Positions 51,805 through 64,000 of a stretch of DNA of 64,000 nucleotides are shown one piece after another; the first letter of the stretch is position 1; each line of letters starts with the position of its first letter. The translations under genes were made by a program, and so were the position numbers. The DNA is from Nematostella vectensis. Lineage: Eukaryota > Cnidaria > Anthozoa > Actiniaria > Edwardsiidae. The notes beneath the pieces were generated by a model. The model did no database searches. It was not told where the DNA came from and saw only the letters and a program-made list of their open reading frames with translations. Where the stretch lies: contig NC_064035.1 of NCBI RefSeq assembly GCF_932526225.1, forward strand, positions 622,501-686,500. The letters are read 5' to 3'.

Positions 51805-53969
51805 TATTTGTTTTTCTTTATTTTTTTTTAAATATCGATACTTAATTATACTGTTCTTGGTGTGTCATGACATAAAAAGAAGGTATAGGGACATTTTTAT
51901 GTACTCTCAGCATCTTTGATGTGCTCATGCTATGTTCAGGATCCTGTACATATTTTATGCACACAAGAACTAACTAGATTCCTTGGATAACTTGATTAAG
52001 TAGATTCTAACATAGAGCATAGCGCTCGATAGATTGATATACCTTTTTTTCCGAGTATACTGTTTTATTTTTCCTAATGTTACTTTTTGGAATTTACATT
52101 CGGAAAAAAAATTATCGATTGTAACCTTTTGGAGGTTACACTCGTAAAACAAATTCCCGAATGTAACCCTGAAGCTTTTCCCGAATGTAACCTCCAGTCC
52201 GATGGTGACTTTGCTTGGGATAGTTTACGATACCAATAGTATTAAAAGTAATTTTCATTACAATTCCCTTCAGCAATGCTACGTTAGTCTTTCGTTGCGG
52301 GCACTTGACTACTAACGCAGCGACCCGGGTTCGATTCCCGCTTATAGCCTTTTTTTTTCTTTTCTTTTTTTTTTTTTTTAAATATCGATACTTAATTATA
52401 CTGTTCTTGGTGTGTCATGACATAAAAAGAAGGTATAGGGACATTTTTATGTACTCTCAGCATCTGTGATGTGCTCATGCTATGTTCAGGATCCTGTACA
52501 TATTTTATGCACACAAGAACTAACTAGATTCCTTGGATAACTTGATTAAGTAGATTCTAACATAGAGCATAGCGCTCGATAGATTGATATACCTTTTTTT
52601 CCGAGTATACTGTTTTATTTTTCCTAATGTTACTTTTTTGAATTTACATCCGGAAAAAAAAATATCGATTGTAACCTTTTGCAGGTTACACTCGTAAAAC
52701 AAATTCCCGAATGTAACCCTGAAGCTTTTCCCGAATGTAACCTCCAGTCCGATGGTGACTTTGCTTGGGATAGTTTACGATACCAATAGTATTTAAAGTA
52801 ATTTTCATTACGATTCCCTTCAGCAATGCCACGTTAGTCTTTTGTTGCGGGCACTTGACTACTAACGCAGCGACCCGGGTTCAATTCCCGCTGATAGCCT
52901 ATTTTTGTTCTCTTCATTTTTTTTTAAAATATCGATACTTAATTATACTGTTCTTGGTGTGTCATGACATAAAAAGAAGGTATAGGGACATTTTTATGTA
53001 CTCTCAGCATCTTTGATGTGCTCATGCTATGTTCAGGATCCTGTACATATTTTATGCACACAAGAACTAACTAGATTCCTTGGATAACTTGATTAAGTAG
53101 ATTTTAACATAGAGCATAGCGCTCGATAGATTGATATACCTTTTTTTCCGAGTATACTGTTTTATTTTTCCTAATGTTACTTTTTGGAATTTACATTCGG
53201 AAAAAAAATTATCGATTGTAACCTTTTGGAGGTTACACTCGTAAAACAAATTCCCGAATGTAACCCTGAAGCTTTTCCCGAATGTAACCTCCAGTCCGAT
53301 GGTGACTTTGCTTGGGATAGTTTACGATACCAATAGTATTTAAAGTAATTTCCATTACAAATCCCTTCAGCAATGCCACGTTAATCTTTCGTTGCGGGCA
53401 CTTGACTACTAACGCAGCGACCCGGGTTCGATTCCCGCTGATAGCCTATTTTTTTTTCTTTTTCTTTTTTTTAATATCGATACTTAATTATACTGTTCTT
53501 GGTCTGTCATGACATAAAAAGAAGGTATAGGGACATTTTTATGTACTCTCAGCATCTGTGAAGTGCTCAAGCTATGTTCAGGATCCTGTACATATTTTAT
53601 GCACACAAGAACAAACTAGATTCCTTGGATAACTTGATTAAGTAGATTCTAACATAGAGCATAGCGCTCGATAGATTGATATACCTTTTTTTCCGAGTAT
53701 ACTGTTTTATTTTTCCTAATGTGACTTTTTGGAATTTACATCCGGAAAAAAAAATATCGATTGTAACCTTTTGCAGGTTACACTCGTAAAACAAATTCCC
53801 GAATGTAACCCTGAAGCTTTTCCCGAATGTAACCTCCAGTCCGATGGTGACTTTGCTTAGGATAGTTTACGATACCAATAGTATTAAAAGTAATTTTCAT
53901 TACAATTCCCTTCAGCAATGCTACGTTAGTCTTTCGTTGCGGGCACTTGACTACTAACGCAGCGACCCG

Positions 53970-54516
53970 GGTTCTATTCCCGTTGATAGTCTATTTTTGT
54001 TTTCTTCCTTTTTTTTTTAAATATCGATACTTAATTATACTGTTCTTGGTGTGTCATGACATAAAAAGAAGGTATAGGGACATTTTTATGTACTCTCAGC
54101 ATCTTTGATGTGCTCATGCTATGTTCAGGATCCTGTACATATTTTATGCACACAAGAACTAACTAGATTCCTTGGATAACTTGATTAAGTAGATTTTAAC
54201 ATAGAGCATAGCGCTCGATAGATTGATATACCTTTTTTTCCGAGTATACTGTTTTATTTTTCCTAATGTTACTTTTTGGAATTTTCATTCGGAAAAAAAA
54301 TTATCGATTGTAACCTTTTGGAGGTTACACTCGTAAAACAAATTCCCGAATGTAACCCTGAAGCTTTTCCCGAATGTAACCTCCAGTCCGATGGTGACTT
54401 TGCTTGGGATAGTTTACGATACCAATAGTATTAAAAGTAATTTCCATTACAATTCCCTTCAGCAATGCTACGTTAGTCTTTCGTTGCGGGCACTTGACTA
54501 CTAACGCAGCGACCCG
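53970..54516 (+). repeat. Extra variant monomer shifting the higher-order register
   Basis: Two consecutive copies (53970 and 54517) carry TTCTATTCCCGTTGATAG and TTTTGTTTTCTTCC tracts. The aligned later block has only one such copy, at 61054. The first has a private GATAGTCTATT after the T-arm (near 53985) and TTTTCATTCGG near 54283, breaking TTACATTCGG. A one-monomer insertion by unequal exchange explains the change of offset from 7084 to about 6536. Confidence 0.82.
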
Positions 54517-56153
54517 GGTTCTATTCCCGTTGATAGCCTATTTTTGTTTTCTTCCTTTTTTTTTTAAATATCGATACTTAATTATACTGTTCTTGGTGTG
54601 TCATGACATAAAAAGAAGGTATAGGGACATTTTTATGTACTCTCAGCATCTTTGATGTGCTCATGCTATGTTCAGGATCCTGTACATATTTTATGCACAC
54701 AAGAACTAACTAGATTCCTTGGATAACTTGATTAAGTAGATTTTAACATAGAGCATAGCGCTCGATAGATTGATATACCTTTTTTTCCGAGTATACTGTT
54801 TTATTTTTCCTAATGTTACTTTTTGGAATTTACATTCGGAAAAAAAATTATCGATTGTAACCTTTTGGAGGTTACACTCGTAAAACAAATTCCCGAATGT
54901 AACCCTGAAGCTTTTCCCGAATGTAACCTCCAGTCCGATGGTGACTTTGCTTGGGATAGTTTACGATACCAATAGTATTAAAAGTAATTTCCATTACAAT
55001 TCCCTTCAGCAATGCCACGTTAATCTTTCGTTGCGGGCACTTGACTACTAACGCAGCGACCCGGGTTCGATTCCCGCTGATAGCCTATTTTTTTTTCTTT
55101 TTCTTTTTTTAAATATCGATACTTAATTATACTGTTCTTGGTGTGTCATGACATAAAAAGAAGGTATAGGGACATCTTTATGTACTCTCAGCATCTGTGA
55201 AGTGCTCAAGCTATGTTCAGGATCCTGTACATATTTTATGCACACAAGAACTAACTAGATTCCTTGGATAACTTGATTAATAGATTCTAACATAGAGCAT
55301 AGCGCTCGATAGATTGATATACCTTTTTTTCCGAGTATACTGTTTTATTTTTCCTAATGTTACTTTTTGGAATTTACATTCGGAAAAAAAATTATCGATT
55401 GTAACCTTTTGCAGGTTACACTCGTAAAACAAATTCCCGAATGTAACCCTGAAGCTTTTCCCGAATATAACCTCCAGTCCGATGTTGACTTTGCTTGGGA
55501 TAGTTTACGATACCAATAGTATTAAAAGTAATTTTCATTCCAATTCCCTTCAGCAATGCCACGTTAGTCTTTCGTTGCGGGCACTTGACTACTAACGCAG
55601 CGACCCGGGTTCGATTCCCGCTGATAGCCTATTTTTTTTTCTTTTTTTTTTTTTTAAATATCGATACTTAATTATACTGTTATTGGTGTGTCATGACATA
55701 AAAAGAAGGTATAGGGACATTTTTGTGTACTCTCAGCATCTTTGATGTGCTCATGCTTTGTTCAGGATCCTGTACATATTTTATGCACACAAGAACTAAC
55801 TAGATTCCTTGGATAACTTGATTAAGTAGATTCTAACATAGAGCATAGCGCTCGATAGATTGATATACCTTTTTTTCCGAGTATACTGTTTTATTTTTCC
55901 TAATGTTACTTTTTGGAATTTACATCCGGAAAAAAAAATATCGATTGTAACCTTTTGCAGGTTACACTCGTAAAACAAATTCCCGAATGTAACCCTGAAG
56001 CTTTTCCCGAATGTAACCTCCAGTCCGATGGTGACTTTGCTTGGGATAGTTTACGATACCAATAGTATTAAAAGTAATTTTCATTACAATTCCCTTCAGC
56101 AATGCCACGTTAGTCTTTCGTTGCGGGCACTTGACTACTAACGCAGCTACCCG

Positions 56154-58319
56154 GGTTCGATTCCCGCTGATAGCCCATTTTTTTTTTTTTTTTTAAATAT
56201 CGATACTTAATTATACTGTTCTTGGTGTGTCATGACATAAAAAAAGGTATAGGGACATTTTTATGTACTCTCAGCATCTTTGATGTGCTCAAGCTTTGTT
56301 CAGGATCCTGTACATATTTTATGCACACAAGAACTAACTAGATTCCTTGGATAACTTGATTAAGTAGATTCTAACATAGAGCATAGCGCTCGATAGATTG
56401 ATATACCTTTTTTTCCGAGTATACTGTTTTATTTTTCCTAATGTTACTTTTTGGAATTTACATTCCGAAAAAATATTATCGATTGTAACCTTTTGGAGGT
56501 TACACTCGTAAAACAAATTCCCGAATGTAACCCTGAAGCTTTTCCCGAATGTAACCTCCAGTCCGATGGTGACTTTGCTTGGGATAGTTTACGATACCAA
56601 TAGTATTAAAAGTAATTTTCATTACAATTCCCTTCAGCAATGCCACGTTAGTCTTTCGTTGCGGGCACTTGACTACTAACGCAGCGACCCGGGTTCGATT
56701 CCCGCTGATAGCCTATTTGTTTTTCTTTATTTTTTTTTAAATATCGATACTTAATTATACTGTTCTTGGTGTGTCATGACATAAAAAGAAGGTATAGGGA
56801 CATTTTTATGTACTCTCAGCATCTGTGATGTGCTCATGCTATGTTCAGGATCCTGTACATATTTTATGCACACAAGAACTAACTAGATTCCTTGGATAAC
56901 TTGATTAAGTAGATTCTAACATAGAGCATAGCGCTCGATAGATTGATATACCTTTTTTTCCGAGTATACTGTTTTATTTTTCCTAATGTTACTTTTTGGA
57001 ATTTACATCCGGAAAAAAAAATATCGATTGTAACCTTTTGCAGGTTACACTCGTAAAACAAATTCCCGAATGTAACCCTGAAGCTTTTCCCGAATGTAAC
57101 CTCCAGTCCGATGGTGACTTTGCTTGGGATAGTTTACGATACCAATAGTATTAAAAGTAATTTTCATTACAATTCCCTTCAGCAATGCCACGTTAGTCTT
57201 TCGTTGCGGGCACTTGACTACTAACGCAGCTACCCGGGTTCGATTCCCGCTGATAGCCCATTTTTTTTTTTTTTTTTAAATATCGATACTTAATTATACT
57301 GTTCTTGGTGTGTCATGACATAAAAAAAGGTATAGGGACATTTTTATGTACTCTCAGCATCTTTGATGTGCTCAAGCTTTGTTCAGGATCCTGTACATAT
57401 TTTATGCACACAAGAACTAACTAGATTCCTTGGATAACTTGATTAAGTAGATTCTAACATAGAGCATAGCGCTCGATAGATTGATATACCTTTTTTTCCG
57501 AGTATACTGTTTTATTTTTCCTAATGTTACTTTTTGGAATTTACATTCCGAAAAAATATTATCGATTGTAACCTTTTGGAGGTTACACTCGTAAAACAAA
57601 TTCCCGAATGTAACCCTGAAGCTTTTCCCGAATGTAACCTCCAGTCCGATGGTGACTTTGCTTGGGATAGTTTACGATACCAATAGTATTAAAAGTAATT
57701 TTCATTACAATTCCCTTCAGCAATGCCACGTTAGTCTTTCGTTGCGGGCACTTGACTACTAACGCAGCGACCCGGGTTCGATTCCCGCTGATAGCCTATT
57801 TGTTTTTCTTTATTTTTTTTTAAATATCGATACTTAATTATACTGTTCTTGGTGTGTCATGACATAAAAAGAAGGTATAGGGACATTTTTATGTACTCTC
57901 AGCATCTGTGATGTGCTCATGCTATGTTCAGGATCCTGTACATATTTTATGCACACAAGAACTAACTAGATTCCTTGGATAACTTGATTAAGTAGATTCT
58001 AACATAGAGCATAGCGCTCGATAGATTGATATACCTTTTTTTCCGAGTATACTGTTTTATTTTTCCTAATGTTACTTTTTTGAATTTACATCCGGAAAAA
58101 AAAATATCGATTGTAACCTTTTGCAGGTTACACTCGTAAAACAAATTCCCGAATGTAACCCTGAAGCTTTTCCCGAATGTAACCTCCAGTCCGATGGTGA
58201 CTTTGCTTGGGATAGTTTACGATACCAATAGTATTTAAAGTAATTTTCATTACGATTCCCTTCAGCAATGCCACGTTAGTCTTTCGTTGCGGGCACTTGA
58301 CTACTAACGCAGCGACCCG
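56154..58319 (+). repeat. Tandem dimer duplication (1083 bp)
   Basis: Landmarks 56154 and 56692 repeat at 57237 and 57775, with the same tags in order: GCCCATTTT, CATTCCGAAAAAATATT, CCTATTTGTTTTTC and CATCTGTGATG. The corresponding later block at 62690 shows only one such pair in the window. This is a recent two-monomer duplication inside the larger unit. Confidence 0.88.
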
Positions 58320-61300
58320 GGTTCGATTCCCGCTGATAGCCTATTTTTGTTCTCTTCATTTTTTTTTAAAATATCGATACTTAATTATACTGTTCTTGGT
58401 GTGTCATGACATAAAAAGAAGGTATAGGGACATTTTTATGTACTCTCAGCATCTTTGATGTGCTCATGCTATGTTCAGGATCCTGTACATATTTTATGCA
58501 CACAAGAACTAACTAGATTCCTTGGATAACTTGATTAAGTAGATTTTAACATAGAGCATAGCGCTCGATAGATTGATATACCTTTTTTTCCGAGTATACT
58601 GTTTTATTTTTCCTAATGTTACTTTTTGGAATTTACATTCGGAAAAAAAATTATCGATTGTAACCTTTTGGAGGTTACACTCGTAAAACAAATTCCCGAA
58701 TGTAACCCTGAAGCTTTTCCCGAATGTAACCTCCAGTCCGATGGTGACTTTGCTTGGGATAGTTTACGATACCAATAGTATTTAAAGTAATTTCCATTAC
58801 AATTCCCTTCAGCAATGCCACGTTAATCTTTCGTTGCGGGCACTTGACTACTAACGCAGCGACCCGGGTTCGATTCCCGCTGATAGCCTATTTTTTTTTC
58901 TTTTTCTTTTTTTTAATATCGATACTTAATTATACTGTTCTTGGTGTGTCATGACATAAAAAGAAGGTATAGGGACATTTTTATGTACTCTCAGCATCTT
59001 TGATGTGCTCATGCTATGTTCAGGATCCTGTACATATTTTATGCACACAAGAACTAACTAGATTCCTTGGATAACTTGATTAAGTAGATTCTAACATAGA
59101 GCATAGCGCTCGATAGATTGATATACCTTTTTTTCCGAGTATACTGTTTTATTTTTCCTAATGTTACTTTTTGGAATTTACATTCGGAAAAAAAATTATC
59201 GATTGTAACCTTTTGGAGGTTACACTCGTAAAACAAATTCCCGAATGTAACCCTGAAGCTTTTCCCGAATGTAACCTCCAGTCCGATGGTGACTTTGCTT
59301 GGGATAGTTTACGATACCAATAGTATTAAAAGTAATTTTCATTACAATTCCCTTCAGCGATGCCACGTTAGTCTTTCGTTGCGGGCACTTGACTACTAAC
59401 GCAGCGACCCGGGTTCGATTCCCGCTGATAGCCTTTTTTTTTCTTTTCTTTTTTTTTTTTTTTAAATATCGATACTTAATTATACTGTTCTTGGTGTGTC
59501 ATGACATAAAAAGAAGGTATAGGGACATTTTTATGTACTCTCAGCATCTGTGATGTGCTCATGCTATGTTCAGGATCCTGTACATATTTTATGCACACAA
59601 GAACTAACTAGATTCCTTGGATAACTTGATTAAGTAGATTCTAACATAGAGCATAGCGCTCGATAGATTGATATACCTTTTTTTCCGAGTATACTGTTTT
59701 ATTTTTCCTAATGTTACTTTTTTGAATTTACATCCGGAAAAAAAAATATCGATTGTAACCTTTTGCAGGTTACACTCGTAAAACAAATTCCCGAATGTAA
59801 CCCTGAAGCTTTTCCCGAATGTAACCTCCAGTCCGATATTGACTTTGCTTGGGATAGTTTACGATACCAATAGTATTTAAAGTAATTTTCATTACGATTC
59901 CCTTCAGCAATGCCACGTTAGTCTTTCGTTGCGGGCACTTGACTACTAACGCAGCGACCCGGGTTCGATTCCCGCTGATAGCCTATTTTTGTTCTCTTCA
60001 TTTTTTTTTAAAATATCGATACTTAATTATACTGTTCTTGGTGTGTCATGACATAAAAAGAAGGTATAGGGACATTTTTATGTACTCTCAGCATCTTTGA
60101 TGTGCTCATGCTATGTTCAGGATCCTGTACATATTTTATGCACACAAGAACTAACTAGATTCCTTGGATAACTTGATTAAGTAGATTTTAACATAGAGCA
60201 TAGCGCTCGATAGATTGATATACCTTTTTTTCCGAGTATACTGTTTTATTTTTCCTAATGTTACTTTTTGGAATTTACATTCGGAAAAAAAATTATCGAT
60301 TGTAACCTTTTGGAGGTTACACTCGTAAAACAAATTCCCGAATGTAACCCTGAAGCTTTTCCCGAATGTAACCTCCAGTCCGATGGTGACTTTGCTTGGG
60401 ATAGTTTACGATACCAATAGTATTTAAAGTAATTTCCATTACAATTCCCTTCAGCAATGCCACGTTAATCTTTCGTTGCGGGCACTTGACTACTAACGCA
60501 GCGACCCGGGTTCGATTCCCGCTGATAGCCTATTTTTTTTTCTTTTTCTTTTTTTTAATATCGATACTTAATTATACTGTTCTTGGTCTGTCATGACATA
60601 AAAAGAAGGTATAGGGACATTTTTATGTACTCTCAGCATCTGTGAAGTGCTCAAGCTATGTTCAGGATCCTGTACATATTTTATGCACACAAGAACAAAC
60701 TAGATTCCTTGGATAACTTGATTAAGTAGATTCTAACATAGAGTATAGCGCTCGATAGATTGATATACCTTTTTTTCCGAGTATACTGTTTTATTTTTCC
60801 TAATGTGACTTTTTTGAATTTACATCCGGAAAAAAAAATATCGATTGTAACCTTTTGCAGGTTACACTCGTAAAACAAATTCCCGAATGTAACCCTGAAG
60901 CTTTTCCCGAATGTAACCTCCAGTCCGATGGTGACTTTGCTTAGGATAGTTTACGATACCAATAGTATTAAAAGTAATTTTCATTACAATTCCCTTCAGC
61001 AATGCTACGTTAGTCTTTCGTTGCGGGCACTTGACTACTAACGCAGCGACCCGGGTTCTATTCCCGTTGATAGCCTATTTTTGTTTTCTTCCTTTTTTTT
61101 TAAATATCGATACTTAATTATACTGTTCTTGGTGTGTCATGACATAAAAAGAAGGTATAGGGACATTTTTATGTACTCTCAGCATCTTTGATGTGCTCAT
61201 GCTATGTTCAGGATCCTGTACATATTTTATGCACACAAGAACTAACTAGATTCCTTGGATAACTTGATTAAGTAGATTTTAACATAGAGCATAGCGCTCG

Positions 61301-64000
61301 ATAGATTGATATACCTTTTTTTCCGAGTATACTGTTTTATTTTTCCTAATGTTACTTTTTGGAATTTACATTCGGAAAAAAAATTATCGATTGTAACCTT
61401 TTGGAGGTTACACTCGTAAAACAAATTCCCGAATGTAACCCTGAAGCTTTTCCCGAATGTAACCTCCAGTCCGATGGTGACTTTGCTTGGGATAGTTTAC
61501 GATACCAATAGTATTAAAAGTAATTTCCATTACAATTCCCTTCAGCAATGCCACGTTAATCTTTCGTTGCGGGCACTTGACTACTAACGCAGCGACCCGG
61601 GTTCGATTCCCGCTGATAGCCTATTTTTTTTTCTTTTTCTTTTTTTAAATATCGATACTTAATTATACTGTTCTTGGTGTGTCATGACATAAAAAGAAGG
61701 TATAGGGACATCTTTATGTACTCTCAGCATCTGTGAAGTGCTCAAGCTATGTTCAGGATCCTGTACATATTTTATGCACACAAGAACTAACTAGATTCCT
61801 TGGATAACTTGATTAAGTAGATTCTAACATAGAGCATAGCGCTCGATAGATTGATATACCTTTTTTTCCGAGTATACTGTTTTATTTTTCCTAATGTTAC
61901 TTTTTGGAATTTACATTCGGAAAAAAAATTATCGATTGTAACCTTTTGCAGGTTACACTCGTAAAACAAATTCCCGAATGTAACCCTGAAGCTTTTCCCG
62001 AATATAACCTCCAGTCCGATGGTGACTTTGCTTGGGATAGTTTACGATACCAATAGTATTAAAAGTAATTTTCATTCCAATTCCCTTCAGCAATGCCACG
62101 TTAGTCTTTCGTTGCGGGCACTTGACTACTAACGCAGCGACCCGGGTTCGATTCCCGCTGATAGCCTATTTTTTTTTCTTTTTTTTTTTTTAAATATCGA
62201 TACTTAATTATACTGTTATTGGTGTGTCATGACATAAAAAGAAGGTATAGGGACATTTTTGTGTACTCTCAGCATCTTTGATGTGCTCATGCTTTGTTCA
62301 GGATCCTGTACATATTTTATGCACACAAGAACTAACTAGATTCCTTGGATAACTTGATTAAGTAGATTCTAACATAGAGCATAGCGCTCGATAGATTGAT
62401 ATACCTTTTTTTCCGAGTATACTGTTTTATTTTTCCTAATGTTACTTTTTGGAATTTACATCCGGAAAAAAAAATATCGATTGTAACCTTTTGCAGGTTA
62501 CACTCGTAAAACAAATTCCCGAATGTAACCCTGAAGCTTTTCCCGAATGTAACCTCCAGTCCGATGGTGACTTTGCTTGGGATAGTTTACGATACCAATA
62601 GTATTAAAAGTAATTTTCATTACAATTCCCTTCAGCAATGCCACGTTAGTCTTTCGTTGCGGGCACTTGACTACTAACGCAGCTACCCGGGTTCGATTCC
62701 CGCTGATAGCCCATTTTTTTTTTTTTTTAAATATCGATACTTAATTATACTGTTCTTGGTGTGTCATGACATAAAAAAAGGTATAGGGACATTTTTATGT
62801 ACTCACAGCATCTTTGATGTGCTCAAGCTTTGTTCAGGATCCTGTACATATTTTATGCACACAAGAACTAACTAGATTCCTTGGATAACTTGATTAAGTA
62901 GATTCTAACATAGAGCATAGCGCTCGATAGATTGATATACCTTTTTTTCCGAGTATACTGTTTTATTTTTCCTAATGTTACTTTTTGGAATTTACATTCC
63001 GAAAAAATATTATCGATTGTAACCTTTTGGAGGTTACACTCGTAAAACAAATTCCCGAATGTAACCCTGAAGCTTTTCCCGAATGTAACCTCCAGTCCGA
63101 TGGTGACTTTGCTTGGGATAGTTTACGATAGCAATAGTATTAAAAGTAATTTTCATTACAATTCCCTTCAGCAATGCCACGTTAGTCTTTCGTTGCGGGC
63201 ACTTGACTACTAACGCAGCGACCCGGGTTCGATTCCCGCTGATAGCCTATTTTTTTTCTTAATTTTTTTTTAAAATATCGATACTTAATTATACTGTTCT
63301 TGGTGTGTCATGACATAAAAAGAAGGTATAGGGACATTTTTATGTACTCTCAGCATCTTTGATGTGCTCATGCTTTGTTCAGGATCCTGTACATATTTTA
63401 TGCACACAAGAACTAACTAGATTCCTTGGATAACTTGATTAAGTAGATTCTAACATAGAGCATAGCGCTCGATAGATTGATATACCTTTTTTTCCGAGTA
63501 TACTGTTTTATTTTTCCTAATGTTACTTTTTTAAATTTACATCCGGAAAAAAAATATCGATTGTAACCTTTTGCAGGTTACACTCGTAAAACAAATTCCC
63601 GAATGTAACCCTGAAGCTTTTCCCGAATGTAACCTCCAGTCCGATGGTGACTTTGCTTGGGATAGTTTACGATACCAATAGTATTAAAAGTAATTTTCAT
63701 TACAATTCCCTTCAGCAATGCCACGTTAGTCTTTCGTTGCGGGCACTTGACTACTAACGCAGCGACCCGGGTTCGATTCCCGCTGATAGCCTATTTTTGT
63801 TTTCTTCATTTTTTTTTTTTTAAATATCGATACTTAATTATACTGTTCTTGGTGTGTCATGACATAAAAAGAAGGTATAGGGACATTTTTATGTACTCTC
63901 AGCATCTTTGATGTGCTCATGCTATGTTCAGGATCCTGTACATATTAAATGCACACAAGAACTAACTAGATTCCTTGGATAACTTGATTAAGTAGATTCT

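Larger units (their letters stand above)
1..64000 (+). repeat. Satellite DNA array, ~544-bp monomer, 118 landmark copies
   Basis: The entire window is a head-to-tail array. The landmark GGTTCGATTCC or a one-base variant recurs 118 times, at 164 through 63770. Most intervals are 530-553 bp; exceptions are 493 bp (twice) and 524 bp (once). Every copy also carries AAGCTT, GGATCC and usually CCCGGG, so single-cutter digests should give a ladder near 545 bp. No copy is inverted and no unrelated sequence interrupts the array. The first 163 bases and the last 231 bases are partial monomers. The array is AT-rich with strong strand asymmetry: nearly all T runs lie on the plus strand. Such structure is typical of eukaryotic heterochromatin; chromosome position cannot be read from the sequence. 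I do not recognise this satellite as a named family. Confidence 0.98.
50300..64000 (+). repeat. Terminal higher-order block with 7.08/6.54-kb offsets
   Basis: Landmarks 52328, 52878, 53425 and 53970 recur at 59412, 59962, 60509 and 61054 (+7084). Landmarks 55064, 55608, 56154 and 56692 recur at 61600, 62145, 62690 and 63226 (+6534 to +6537). The two offsets differ by one monomer, the extra copy at 54517. Shared tags: TTGGTCTGTC (53502/60586), GAACAAACTAG (53610/60694), CCCGAATATAACC (near 55460/62000), TTTTTGTGTACTC (55725/62260) and CATTCCGAAAAAATATT (56462/62995). The window ends inside the second copy. Confidence 0.87.

Noticed and set aside
51737-51810. Complete tRNA gene
   Set aside because: The T-arm is convincing, but no D-arm, stable anticodon stem or 5' acceptor strand matching TGATAGC could be found upstream.
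1-64000. CRISPR array
   Set aside because: The unit is about 544 bp with no short repeat and unique spacer pattern; variation is spread along the monomer.
1-64000. Tandem transposon or LTR array
   Set aside because: No terminal inverted repeats, target-site duplications, primer-binding site or coding remnants are visible at a monomer boundary.

Overview
The whole 64 kb window is one uninterrupted tandem array of a satellite DNA with a monomer of about 544 bp, all copies in the same orientation. I find no convincing protein-coding gene, no rRNA gene, no complete tRNA gene and no flanking unique sequence. I located 118 copies of one landmark inside the monomer, the sequence GGTTCGATTCC. The first starts at 164 and the last at 63770, giving a mean spacing of 543.6 bp. 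The window begins and ends inside a monomer, so the array is larger than the window. A long, AT-rich, homogenised array with an internal Pol III-type B-box points to a eukaryotic nuclear genome, most likely heterochromatin (pericentromere, centromere, subtelomere or a B/sex chromosome). I cannot name the organism.

Monomer plan (reference copy 51238-51782): a T-arm-like segment with the B-box; a variable T-rich tract; a BamHI palindrome; a cluster of dyad motifs built on TGTAACC and CCGAATGTAA; a 24-bp spaced direct repeat carrying a HindIII site; a short hairpin; then a 7-bp inverted repeat (CGTTAGT/ACTAACG) leading into the next B-box. Length variation comes mainly from the T-rich tract and a second, A-rich tract.

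The array is layered. 1-6870: five-monomer higher-order repeat (2701 bp) in two copies plus a shortened third. About 8.2-11.5 kb: a shorter relative of the 15.8-19.6 kb block. About 13.9-29.2 kb: a 28-monomer (15.26 kb) unit containing a six-monomer sub-repeat (3263 bp). About 29.2-39.9 kb: a second copy of that unit lacking seven monomers (about 3.81 kb), with a visible hybrid junction near 37.83 kb. About 40.9-50.3 kb: monomers with more private changes. About 50.3-64 kb: a further higher-order pattern with 7084/6536 bp and 1083 bp offsets.

Nothing here works as a set of genes. The notable content is the recurring B-box and T-arm followed by a T tract, the dyad-rich cluster, a gapped resemblance to the CENP-B box, and a readable record of unequal exchange, conversion and slippage. 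All comparisons were made by eye; percent identities were not computed.
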